Source: Lachnospiraceae bacterium UBA3845
GTDB taxonomy: Bacteria > Bacillota > Clostridia > Lachnospirales > Lachnospiraceae
Length of the DNA stretch: 15,684 bases
Assembly: GCA_002392705.1 (NCBI GenBank)
Contig: DGHP01000145.1
Span: forward strand, 1-15,684
Direction: 5' to 3'
In this document: positions 7,017 through 13,616 of the stretch, in pieces
Position numbering within the stretch: the stretch's first letter is position 1
Layout of the letters: each line of letters starts with the position of its first letter
Translations under genes and position numbers: made by a program
Notes under the pieces: generated by a model
Told to the model about the DNA's origin: nothing
What the model saw: only the letters and a program-made list of their open reading frames with translations
The model's database searches: none

Positions 7017-7025
7017 AAGATTCTA

Positions 7026-7087
7026 TAGGGAAACGCTGTTTTTACGACATCAAAAGTTGTCAGTCAGAATAAATCAGCGTTTCCCTA
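7026..7087. repeat. 62-bp element with 13-bp terminal inverted repeats (MITE-like)
   Basis: TAGGGAAACGCTG (7026-7038) is exactly repeated in inverse as CAGCGTTTCCCTA (7075-7087), around a 36-base AT-rich centre that itself contains an imperfect dyad (GACATCAAAAGTTGTC). The repeats begin and end with TA, so the core could be an 11-bp terminal repeat flanked by a duplicated TA target, as in IS630/mariner-type insertions. No transposase is present. Alternatives are a long hairpin terminator or a regulatory dyad upstream of the YjbR-EVE gene. Confidence 0.5.
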
Positions 7088-7145
7088 AACCGGACAAAGG
7101 CCATTTTTATGAGAATAAACAGCAGATGCGGACGGAGGAAACTCA

Positions 7146-7889
7146 ATGGACCGGCAGAGCGTTTTGGAGTATATCGGAAAGAAATATAAGGTGCTGCCGG
7201 AATATCCCTGGCGGCGATATGATGACAATGCGGTTTTCCGGCATACGGATAACAAAAAGTGGTTCGCTCTGCTGATGAGCGTACAGAAATACAGAATGGG
7301 CCTGTCCGGCGCGGAATATGTGGATGTGATCAATCTGAAGATGGATGACATGCTCTTCCGGGATCAGATCATACAGGAGGACGGGATCCTGCCCGCCTAT
7401 CACATGAATAAGCTGCACTGGATTTCTGTTCTGCTGGATGGAACTGTTCCCAGGAAAAAGGTCCGGGAGCTGATCGATATGAGTTTTCTGGCGACGGCAT
7501 CTGCAAAGAAGAAGGAGAAAGTCCGCCCGCCGAAAGAATGGATTATTCCGGCCAACCCGAAATATTATGATATCGTGCATGCGTTTGACGATACCGATAT
7601 CATCGACTGGAAACAGGGGGCCGGGATCAAAAAAGGCGATACGGTTTTTCTGTATGTTGCGGCACCGGTGTCGGCTGTCCTGTACAAATGCAAAGTACTG
7701 GAAACAGGGATTCCTTATGAATATGAAAGCAGCCATCTCACGATCAGGGAGCTGATGAAGATCAGACTGCAGAAGCGCTACGCGCCGGACCGCTTCACCT
7801 TTGATGTTCTCAAGGAAGAATATGGGATTTATGCTGTCCGCGGACCGCGCGGCATACCCAATTCTCTGAGCGCAGCCCTGAAGAAATGA
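7146..7889 (+). CDS. YjbR/MmcQ domain fused to an EVE-like (PUA-fold) domain
   Basis: This 247-residue cytoplasmic protein has two parts. Residues 1 to about 117 resemble the MmcQ/YjbR family: YPWRRYDDNAVFRHTDNKKW and FALLMSV, then MDDMLFRDQI, and YHMNKLHWISVLLDG before a short helix. Residues about 131-240 resemble an EVE domain: WIIPANPKYYDIVHAF, DIIDWKQG, then IKKGDTVFLYVAAP. EVE domains are known to recognise modified bases in DNA or RNA, and YjbR domains have a cradle fold with suggested nucleic-acid contact. The likely role is reading a modified base or nucleotide. GGAGG at 7134-7138 sets the start. It stops at a TGA after which the same frame stays open for 29 more codons. Confidence 0.85.
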   Translation: MDRQSVLEYIGKKYKVLPEYPWRRYDDNAVFRHTDNKKWFALLMSVQKYRMGLSGAEYVDVINLKMDDMLFRDQIIQEDGILPAYHMNKLHWISVLLDGTVPRKKVRELIDMSFLATASAKKKEKVRPPKEWIIPANPKYYDIVHAFDDTDIIDWKQGAGIKKGDTVFLYVAAPVSAVLYKCKVLETGIPYEYESSHLTIRELMKIRLQKRYAPDRFTFDVLKEEYGIYAVRGPRGIPNSLSAALKK

Positions 7890-7927
7890 GGCAGGGTACA
7901 AAAGGAACAGGCTGAAACAGCCTTGGC

Positions 7928-7980
7928 GGAACTTGCAGAACAGCTGAATAAGCAGGGGAGGAACTTGCAGAACAGCTGAA
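7928..7980 (+). repeat. Two 21-base direct repeats in decayed coding-like spacer
   Basis: Identical 21-base copies lie at 7928-7948 and 7960-7980, with a 32-base period. Read in the frame of the upstream gene, the first copy encodes ELAEQL in a continuous 29-codon extension past the TGA. The second copy is one base out of phase and ends at another TGA. This looks like a tandem heptad-rich tail that has been cut off by a stop and a frameshift. Confidence 0.6.
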
Positions 7981-8034
7981 AACAGCCGGGGCGGAGAACC
8001 GGGGAGCGACAGGAAAAGCAGGGGACAAGAGAGC

Positions 8035-8703
8035 ATGGAAAATGACAGGAAGAGAGTAAGAGTTGCGGCAGCTGTGATCCGGAAGGACGGGCTTGTTTTC
8101 GCAACGCAGCGGGGATACGGAGCCTATAAAGACTGGTGGGAGTTCCCCGGAGGAAAAATCGAAGACGGAGAGACTCCGGAGGAAGCTCTGATCCGGGAAA
8201 TTCGTGAGGAACTGGATGCAGACATCACTGTTGATGAATACATTACCACAGTGGAATATGATTATCCGGAATTTCACCTGTCGATGGCCTGCTACCGGTG
8301 CAGTCTGAAAAATGAGCATCTGACTCTGCTGGAGCATGAAGCGGCAAAATGGATGCGCACAGACAGTCTGAGACAGGTGAACTGGCTGCCGGCAGATGTT
8401 GCTGTCGTGGATATCCTGGAAGCGGAAAACAGTCCCCTGAACGATTATAAGAATATTGAAAAGCGGGTTGCTTTCTTTGAGCAGATCTATGATGAACTGC
8501 GGGCGGCTGTTCATGAGAGAGCGGATTCCGGCGGCCTTAAGAGGAAGCTTTCGCTGCTGGAAGATTATTACAGTTCGGGTGAATGGCGGAAAGATTATGA
8601 AGCAGATGAAGCCGGATTACTGCCGGCCGGCCTGAAGCGCGGCGTATTATCCCAGGACGGAGTCTATAATCTGCTGGCTGAGTGGGAGGCTGATGATCAT
8701 TGA
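8035..8703 (+). CDS. Nudix hydrolase (MutT-like) with C-terminal DUF4298-like domain
   Basis: This 222-residue protein starts with a Nudix hydrolase domain. The Nudix box spans residues 40-62 (GKIEDGE, seven residues, REIREELDA), with an Asp replacing the usual Gly before the last hydrophobic residue. The upstream VAAAVIRKDG and FATQRGYG, and the W-E-FPGG lead-in, match the MutT/NudG type that removes oxidised or modified (deoxy)nucleoside triphosphates. From about residue 144 a second helical domain ends in DYYSSGEWRKDYEADEAG and LKRGVLSQDGVYNLL, which I recognise as DUF4298-like, of unknown role. The ribosome binding site is weak. It follows the YjbR-EVE gene by 145 bases and is probably cotranscribed with it. 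The substrate is not determined. Confidence 0.9.
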   Translation: MENDRKRVRVAAAVIRKDGLVFATQRGYGAYKDWWEFPGGKIEDGETPEEALIREIREELDADITVDEYITTVEYDYPEFHLSMACYRCSLKNEHLTLLEHEAAKWMRTDSLRQVNWLPADVAVVDILEAENSPLNDYKNIEKRVAFFEQIYDELRAAVHERADSGGLKRKLSLLEDYYSSGEWRKDYEADEAGLLPAGLKRGVLSQDGVYNLLAEWEADDH

Positions 8704-8714
8704 GGACAGCGAAG

Positions 8715-8729
8715 CGGGATTAAATCCCG
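8715..8729 (+). other. Small intercistronic hairpin after the Nudix gene
   Basis: CGGGAT (8715-8720) and ATCCCG (8724-8729) form a 6-bp stem around TAA. No T run follows and the next gene begins 25 bases later, so it is more likely a message-stability element than a terminator. Confidence 0.35.
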
Positions 8730-8754
8730 GATTATAACAGAGGGAGAGAGAAAT

Positions 8755-9183
8755 ATGCTGGAAGCAAGAATCTATGTCGGCCTTCGTGACAAGGACAGCC
8801 ACGAACAGCGCTTTGAAATAGAGAAATACAAATCAATCCTGAAAGAAGTCTGCAAAAACTATCGCGCACCTCTTTCCCTCAATGTGATTGAAGGCGGTTA
8901 TTTTCACGATGACGGCAGCTGGGTGGATGAAAATACGCTTCTGGTCACGTTTATCGGGATCCGCATAAAAACGGTTTATGAAATAGCCAGGGATATCTGC
9001 ACTTTTTTCCGTCAGGAAACGGTGATGATTACCTATACTCCGGTAATCCGTTTCAATATTCATGATGATCTGGCATCGGAAGAAATCAAGAATTCCAACT
9101 GTTTCAATGAGGTGACTGAAGCGATCAGATATGTCAGGGAAGGAGGGCTAAACAATGCAGAATCAGCCGATGAAACTATATGA
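8755..9183 (+). CDS. Unknown 142-residue cytoplasmic protein
   Basis: This encodes 142 residues with no signal peptide or membrane helix. The opening MLEARIYVGLRDKD reads like a beta-strand. It is followed by a helix (IEKYKSILKEVCKNY), another strand/turn segment (LSLNVIEGGYFHDDGSWVDE) and NTLLVTFIGI, which together suggest a small alpha/beta ferredoxin-like fold such as that of DUF3574 proteins. That resemblance is only suggestive. GGGAGAGAG before the ATG serves as ribosome binding site. Its last 29 bases overlap the metallo-hydrolase gene, implying translational coupling and perhaps a shared task. Confidence 0.7.
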   Translation: MLEARIYVGLRDKDSHEQRFEIEKYKSILKEVCKNYRAPLSLNVIEGGYFHDDGSWVDENTLLVTFIGIRIKTVYEIARDICTFFRQETVMITYTPVIRFNIHDDLASEEIKNSNCFNEVTEAIRYVREGGLNNAESADETI

Positions 9184-9853
9184 GAACACATGGGTTCTGG
9201 ATGACAATGGCGTGCGGATTTTTATTCTGGCGGGAAATGAAAAGGCACTGATCATTGATACCGGGATGAGCGGCCTGCCGGTCCGGGATGCCGCGCGGCA
9301 GGTAACGGATCTTCCTCTGATGCTGCTCAACACGCATGCCGACAGGGATCATGTGGGTGGAAATGAAGCGTTTGACGAATTCTATATGCATCCCTCGGAG
9401 GCAATAGTCTACTTCAATATGCAGAATGGGAAGGGAAGGATGCTTCCGGTTTTCGACGGGGACGAAATTGACCTTGGCGGAAGAACTGTCGAGGTGATCC
9501 ATGTTCCCGGACATACTCCGGGGAGCATAACCGTGCTTGACCGGGAGGAGAGATGCCTGATCGGCGGCGATCCGATCCAGGAAGACGGCGATATCTACAT
9601 GTTCGGCCCTCACAGGAATATGGAAGCCTATATTGCAGGGCTTGAGAGGCTGTGGAGACGGGAAGAGGACTTTGATTATATCTATCCTTCCCATGCAGTA
9701 TTAAAGGTCAGTAAAAATGTGATTCCGAAGCTGATCGCCGGAGCGGAGGATATTCTTGCAGGAAAATGCAGCGGAATCGAAAAGGAGGTTCACGGAAATA
9801 AGATTCTGTCAGTGGATATCGGCGTGGACCGTTTTCTCTGTGATCTGAGATAA
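9155..9853 (+). CDS. Metallo-beta-lactamase-fold hydrolase with HxDxDH motif
   Basis: This 232-residue soluble hydrolase has the metallo-beta-lactamase fold: IIDTGMSG, then LNTHADRDHVGG (His61, Asp63, Asp65, His66), HVPGHTPGS (His120), GGDP (Asp139) and YPSHA (His180). The canonical motif is HxHxDH. Here Asp63 replaces the second His, a variant I recall from other Firmicute members, so metal binding probably remains but may differ. Its substrate cannot be told; glyoxalase II-like thioesters or phosphodiesters are typical for the superfamily. AGGAGG at 9141-9146 lies eight bases before the ATG, inside the end of the preceding gene. Confidence 0.9.
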   Translation: MQNQPMKLYENTWVLDDNGVRIFILAGNEKALIIDTGMSGLPVRDAARQVTDLPLMLLNTHADRDHVGGNEAFDEFYMHPSEAIVYFNMQNGKGRMLPVFDGDEIDLGGRTVEVIHVPGHTPGSITVLDREERCLIGGDPIQEDGDIYMFGPHRNMEAYIAGLERLWRREEDFDYIYPSHAVLKVSKNVIPKLIAGAEDILAGKCSGIEKEVHGNKILSVDIGVDRFLCDLR

Positions 9854-9959
9854 CGATATCTTTGAGAAATCCGGGAGACCGTGCGGAAAAACGAAAACAA
9901 CAGGCTGGCGGCCGGCTGGGAAATGCTGATCAAAAACATTGGTTTAGAAGGAGAGAAAG

Positions 9960-10271
9960 ATGATTAAAATTTACGGGATGCCGACATGCCCTTACTGTGA
10001 TTATGTTCATGAGCAGATCGCGGGACGTGAGGACGAGTTTGAGTATATTAATATCGGTGAGAATATCCGGAACATGAGTGTGTTCACACGAATGAGGGAC
10101 ACGAATCCGGTTTTTGATCATTCCAAAGAAATCGGGGATGTCGGAATTCCTGCATTTGTGTTTGAGGACGGCAGGGTTTCCCTGGATCCGGCAGACGCGG
10201 GCCTTATCGAATATGGTACTCCGAACGCATGCTCTGTCGAGGATCACAAAAATGGGAGAAAGGGCTGCTGA
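9960..10271 (+). CDS. Glutaredoxin-like thiol-disulfide protein (CPYC)
   Basis: This is a 103-residue thioredoxin-fold protein. IKIYGMPTCPYCDYV puts the redox pair at Cys10 and Cys13 with a glutaredoxin-type CPYC centre. VGIPAFVFEDG supplies the expected cis-proline (Pro64). It is slightly longer than a minimal glutaredoxin, with an unusual tail containing Cys91 and a C-terminal Cys103. It should reduce disulfides or mixed disulfides in the cytoplasm; the partner reductant is unknown. AAGGAG at 9948-9953 sets the start. The YedK gene follows after 97 bases. Confidence 0.88.
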   Translation: MIKIYGMPTCPYCDYVHEQIAGREDEFEYINIGENIRNMSVFTRMRDTNPVFDHSKEIGDVGIPAFVFEDGRVSLDPADAGLIEYGTPNACSVEDHKNGRKGC

Positions 10272-10368
10272 ACGGGGGTCATTATGCCAATAATGCCTGG
10301 TTATGCTTACGGCGAAAACAGGGCAGTCACGATATGAGAAATGCTGACTGCGGAGGGGGGACGACTGT

Positions 10369-10974
10369 ATGTGCTGCCGGTACTGGACGGAGGAATCACC
10401 TGAGCTGCGGCCGATCGTGGAAGAGATGAACCGGTCTCCTCTTATGAAGCGCTGGCAGGATCAGGGAAAAGTCAAAAGTTACGGAGAGATCTGTCCGACT
10501 GACGTGGTGCCGGTCATTGCGCCGGACCGGTTCGGAAAAAGGAAGGTTTATCCCATGAAATGGGGCTATTCCGGCAGGAGTCTGCTGATGAATGCCCGCT
10601 CTGAGACCGCGGCTGAGAAGCCGACCTTCCGGGACGACTGGGCGAGACACCGCTGTATTGTGCCGGCCTCCTGGTATTTTGAGTGGGAACACTGTGTGGG
10701 AAGCGACGGGAAAATGCGAACCGGCGACAAGTACAGAATCCATCCAAAGGAAGCTGCCATGACCTGGCTGTGCGGGCTGTACCGGATTGAAAACGGTCTG
10801 CCTGTCTTTGTTGTTCTGACCAGGGAGCCTGGAGAAAAGCTCCGTTTTCTTCACGATCGGATGCCGCTGATCATGCCGGAAGAGATGGTGCCTGAATGGA
10901 TCCGCCCGGACCGGAGACCGGAAGAACTGCTCACCTGCGCGCTGACGGAGATGAGTTTTGAGAAGGTGCAGTGA
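10369..10974 (+). CDS. yedK: SOS response-associated peptidase family protein (YedK/HMCES)
   Basis: This 201-residue protein of the YedK/HMCES family covalently traps abasic sites in single-stranded DNA through its N-terminal cysteine. The key residues are in place: Cys2 after the initiator Met, Asn75 in MNARSET, Glu105 in PASWYFEWE, and His162 in LHDRMPL. Asn75 and Glu105 fall at the same numbers as in the E. coli protein. The third residue is Cys instead of the common Gly (MCCRYW). GGAGGGGG upstream serves as ribosome binding site. The exact N-terminus is certain because Cys2 must follow Met. A terminator-like hairpin follows. It protects or repairs DNA alongside the neighbouring Nudix and EVE genes. 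Confidence 0.93.
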   Translation: MCCRYWTEESPELRPIVEEMNRSPLMKRWQDQGKVKSYGEICPTDVVPVIAPDRFGKRKVYPMKWGYSGRSLLMNARSETAAEKPTFRDDWARHRCIVPASWYFEWEHCVGSDGKMRTGDKYRIHPKEAAMTWLCGLYRIENGLPVFVVLTREPGEKLRFLHDRMPLIMPEEMVPEWIRPDRRPEELLTCALTEMSFEKVQ

Positions 10975-11000
10975 AGGTTTCGAAGCACCCCGGGTCTGGG

Positions 11001-11023
11001 GTAACGAACAGTTACAATTTTTT
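11001..11023 (+). terminator. Weak intrinsic terminator after yedK
   Basis: GTAAC (11001-11005) and GTTAC (11011-11015) pair around GAACA, followed by AATTTTTT. A second possible stem (ACCCC/GGGGT, 10987-11002) overlaps its left arm. The stem is short, but the T run is good and a new promoter follows directly. Confidence 0.55.
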
Positions 11024-11041
11024 ACCGATATGGGCTGGCCC

Positions 11042-11072
11042 TTGTTCCATTTCCGGGTATTAATGATATAAT
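11042..11072 (+). promoter_or_regulatory. Extended -10 promoter for the PHP gene
   Basis: TGATATAAT (11064-11072) is a perfect extended -10 element. A -35-like TTGTTC lies at 11042-11047 with a 19-base spacer. The transcript would start near 11079, giving a leader of about 25 bases with AAGGAGG at 11092-11098 before the ATG at 11104. Confidence 0.75.
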
Positions 11073-11103
11073 CTGCGTACCGACGAACAGCAAGGAGGCA
11101 TAC

Positions 11104-11970
11104 ATGTACCGCTACGAAACGCATCTTCATACAGTAGAATCAAGCGCCTGCGGCGCCACGCCCGGCAGAGAATATCCTGAGATCTTCAGGGACAGGGGCT
11201 ATGACGGCATCTTTATTACGGATCATTTCTATCACGGGAATACCCGTCCATCCAGGGATCTCCCCTGGCCGGACTATGTGGATGCCTACATGAAAGGGTA
11301 CGAAGAGGCGAAGAAGGCGGGCGACGCCATAGGGTTCAAGGTCTTTTTCGGGATCGAGGAGAACTTTGAAGGGGATGAATATCTGCTTTACGGGGTTGGC
11401 AGGGAGTTCCTGCTGTCCCATCCGGAGATTCCGGACTGGACCAGGGAGCAGATGATCCGCACGGTTCATGAGGCAGGCGGCGCCGTGATCCAGGCGCATC
11501 CTTTCCGGGACAGGGATTATATCAGCATGATCCACCTCTTCCCGGAGGGAGTCGACGGGATCGAGGCGATCAACACTGCCAATTCTCCAAATGACAATCT
11601 GGCCGCGCTTTACTATGCTTTTCAGTATGATTTTCTGATTCAGGCAGGATCGGATACCCACAATAAAAACAGAATCGGGGACGGGAACGGGGGCATTCTC
11701 TATGAGACGGCAATCTGTTCGCCGGAAGATTATGCCGGGCGGCTTCGCCGGGGGGAAAAGCCTCAGATCTTTTATCCGGGAACATTTTTTGAAGGAATGG
11801 ATGAAGTAAGGGTGGCGCTTCCTGCCGAGATCTGCCTGGGCGGTGTATGGCGGGAACTGCCGCATGAGGAGATTCAGGAATGGGCCGCGTCCGCGAGATC
11901 CGCTGTTGACGGCGCAGGTCTTAAGCCGGAGGAACTGGCGAAGAGAATCATCGCCCGGCTGGGAGCATAG
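11104..11970 (+). CDS. PHP-domain metal-dependent phosphoesterase
   Basis: This is a 288-residue soluble protein of the PHP superfamily, which uses two or three metals to hydrolyse phosphoesters. Its motifs in order are ETHLHT (His7, His9), ITDH (Asp40, His41), GIEE (Glu85), QAHPFR (His132) and GSDTH (Asp184, His186). These are the full set expected for activity. The C-terminal 70 residues form a helical tail ending in AKRIIARLGA. It has its own promoter and an AAGGAGG site five bases from the ATG. The GH13 gene follows after 151 bases and may be cotranscribed. Possible substrates are histidinol phosphate-like esters, nucleotides or oligonucleotides; sequence alone does not choose among them. 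Confidence 0.92.
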   Translation: MYRYETHLHTVESSACGATPGREYPEIFRDRGYDGIFITDHFYHGNTRPSRDLPWPDYVDAYMKGYEEAKKAGDAIGFKVFFGIEENFEGDEYLLYGVGREFLLSHPEIPDWTREQMIRTVHEAGGAVIQAHPFRDRDYISMIHLFPEGVDGIEAINTANSPNDNLAALYYAFQYDFLIQAGSDTHNKNRIGDGNGGILYETAICSPEDYAGRLRRGEKPQIFYPGTFFEGMDEVRVALPAEICLGGVWRELPHEEIQEWAASARSAVDGAGLKPEELAKRIIARLGA

Positions 11971-12121
11971 AACGGCAGACATAAGCGCATGGTATATTCC
12001 GGAAGACCGCATGGCAGATCCCGGAGAGCCAGGAGGAAGGACGATCCGGCTGTGCGGATCAGGATGGGAATGGCCGGGTCACAGGGAATGAGCTGAAAAG
12101 AAGTTTTAGAAAGGAACAGCT

Positions 12122-13414
12122 ATGGCGGATCAGACGAAAAAGACACTCAGAAACATGCTGATGTACCAGGTCTTTGTGCGCAATTACAGTGAGGAAGGTA
12201 CATTTGAAGCCGTCAGAAGGGACCTTGACCGGATCCGGGATCTGGGAGTGGACATTGTCTATCTCCTTCCCATCCATCCCGTCGGGGAGAAATGCAGAAA
12301 AGGGACGCTCGGTTCCCCCTATGCCATCAGCGACTACCGCGCGGTCAATCCTGAATACGGAACCCTGGAAGACTTCAAGGCCCTGACGGATGCCATCCAT
12401 GAAAAGGGCATGAAATGCATCATCGACGTGGTATATAACCATACTTCCCCTGATTCCGTCCTGGCTGCGGAACATCCGGAGTGGTTTTACAGAAAAGAGG
12501 ACGGCTCCTTCGGAAACCATGTGGGTGACTGGAGCGATATCATTGACCTGGATTATACAAAAGAAGGGCTGGCGGAATACCAGATCGAAACTCTGAAATA
12601 CTGGGCCGGGATGGTGGACGGTTTCCGCTGCGACGTGGCGCCCTTCCTGCCCATCGCTTTCTGGGAAAAGGCAAGGAGGGAGGTGGCGGAAGTGAATCCG
12701 GACTGCCTCTGGCTTTCCGAATCGGTTGAGCCTGCCTTTATACAGAACATGAGGGACATCGGGCTGAATGTGCTCAGCGACAGCGAGATCTTCCGTGCCT
12801 TTGACGTCTGCTATGATTATGATATCTTCGAGTATATGACCGGATACCTCAGGGGAGAGAATTCCCTGGCCTATTACGCGGAGGCGGTCAACCGTCAGGA
12901 AACCATCTACCCGGATAATTATGTCAAGCTGAGGTGTTTGGAGAATCATGACCAGGCAAGGATCCGCTCCCTGGTCCCGGATGAAAAAGGCCTGCGCAGC
13001 CTTACCGCCTTTTCCTTCTTCCAGAAAGGGATGGCGTTCGTCTACGCAGGGCAGGAGTACGGCGCGACCCACAGGCCGAGCCTCTTTGACAAGGATACCG
13101 TCCGCATGGAAGCAGAGGGCGGATGCGATCTGACAGGACTGATCCGGCGCCTTGCCAGCATCAAAAAGGATCCTCTCTTTACAGACAGCACTTACAGGGT
13201 CTGGACCTCAGGAGATGAGATACTCACCGCCTGCCACAGCCGGAACGGAGCCGCTGTTGTCGGTGTCTTCTCCCTGAAGGGAAAGATGTCGCCGGCTTAT
13301 ATGCCGCTTCCGAACGGATATTATGAGAATCTGATCGATGGAAAGACGGTAGAAGTCTACAATGAGCATGTGACCTGCTTCGGCGAGCCTATTATCCTGA
13401 AGAAGGAGAACTGA
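12122..13414 (+). CDS. Cytoplasmic GH13 alpha-amylase-family enzyme
   Basis: This is a 430-residue glycoside hydrolase family 13 enzyme acting on alpha-glucans or maltodextrins. The four conserved regions are present: region I DVVYNH (residues 102-107), region II GFRCD with nucleophile Asp171, region III WLSES with acid/base Glu200, and region IV ENHDQ with transition-state Asp277. MYQVFVRNYSEEGTF is the typical opening of the barrel, and a small beta-domain closes the protein. There is no signal peptide, so it works on imported oligosaccharides inside the cell. The protein is short for GH13, with a reduced domain B. AAGGA six bases upstream sets the start. The subfamily and the product (hydrolysis or transfer) cannot be told. 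Confidence 0.92.
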   Translation: MADQTKKTLRNMLMYQVFVRNYSEEGTFEAVRRDLDRIRDLGVDIVYLLPIHPVGEKCRKGTLGSPYAISDYRAVNPEYGTLEDFKALTDAIHEKGMKCIIDVVYNHTSPDSVLAAEHPEWFYRKEDGSFGNHVGDWSDIIDLDYTKEGLAEYQIETLKYWAGMVDGFRCDVAPFLPIAFWEKARREVAEVNPDCLWLSESVEPAFIQNMRDIGLNVLSDSEIFRAFDVCYDYDIFEYMTGYLRGENSLAYYAEAVNRQETIYPDNYVKLRCLENHDQARIRSLVPDEKGLRSLTAFSFFQKGMAFVYAGQEYGATHRPSLFDKDTVRMEAEGGCDLTGLIRRLASIKKDPLFTDSTYRVWTSGDEILTACHSRNGAAVVGVFSLKGKMSPAYMPLPNGYYENLIDGKTVEVYNEHVTCFGEPIILKKEN

Positions 13415-13464
13415 TTTCCGGCATGTCGCCTGATGATGACGGGATTCCCGCGCCGTTCCGTTCG

Positions 13465-13512
13465 CCGCAGGGGTTCCTGCATCATCCACCGCAGGGATCA
13501 CTGCATCATTCG
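13465..13512. repeat. 24-bp imperfect tandem repeat between convergent genes
   Basis: Two adjacent 24-base units (13465-13488 and 13489-13512) share CCGCAGGG and CTGCATCAT. A partial third copy follows (CTGCAGCAATGATC). They lie in the 202-base space between the GH13 and GH2 genes, with no credible gene over them. They may be a small slipped-strand duplication or residue of a lost coding tail. Confidence 0.45.
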
Positions 13513-13542
13513 CTGCAGCAATGATCTCGCGGATATAAACAG

Positions 13543-13605
13543 AACCCGGCTTTTCCGGCGGCGTGACCAATCGGCGGCGCGGCCCGGAGAAACCGGGTTT
13601 TTATT
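13543..13605. terminator. Terminator between the convergent GH13 and GH2 genes
   Basis: AACCCGG (13543-13549) pairs with CCGGGTT (13593-13599). The stem continues inward through TTTTCCGG against CCGGAGAAA with one bulge, capping a GC-rich loop. On the + strand a TTTTTATTT run follows, as expected for the end of the GH13 transcript. Toward the GH2 side the T run is weaker, so bidirectional use is possible but less sure. Confidence 0.72.
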
Positions 13606-13616
13606 TCAGGATACTG

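Noticed and set aside
8730..8740. TATAAT on the minus strand near the Nudix gene end
   Set aside because: No minus-strand gene lies downstream of it and no suitable -35 element was found.
10284..10337. 17-codon frame MPIMPGYAYGENRAVTI between the glutaredoxin-like gene and yedK
   Set aside because: There is a weak G-rich stretch upstream but no recognisable product; it could be a leader peptide but evidence is too thin.
11971..12121. Short basic or Gly/Pro-rich frames in the gap before the GH13 gene
   Set aside because: None has a ribosome binding site or convincing protein character; I see only the GH13 ribosome binding site in this gap.
12059..13072. 337-residue minus-strand frame
   Set aside because: It is antisense to the GH13 gene with its four intact catalytic regions.
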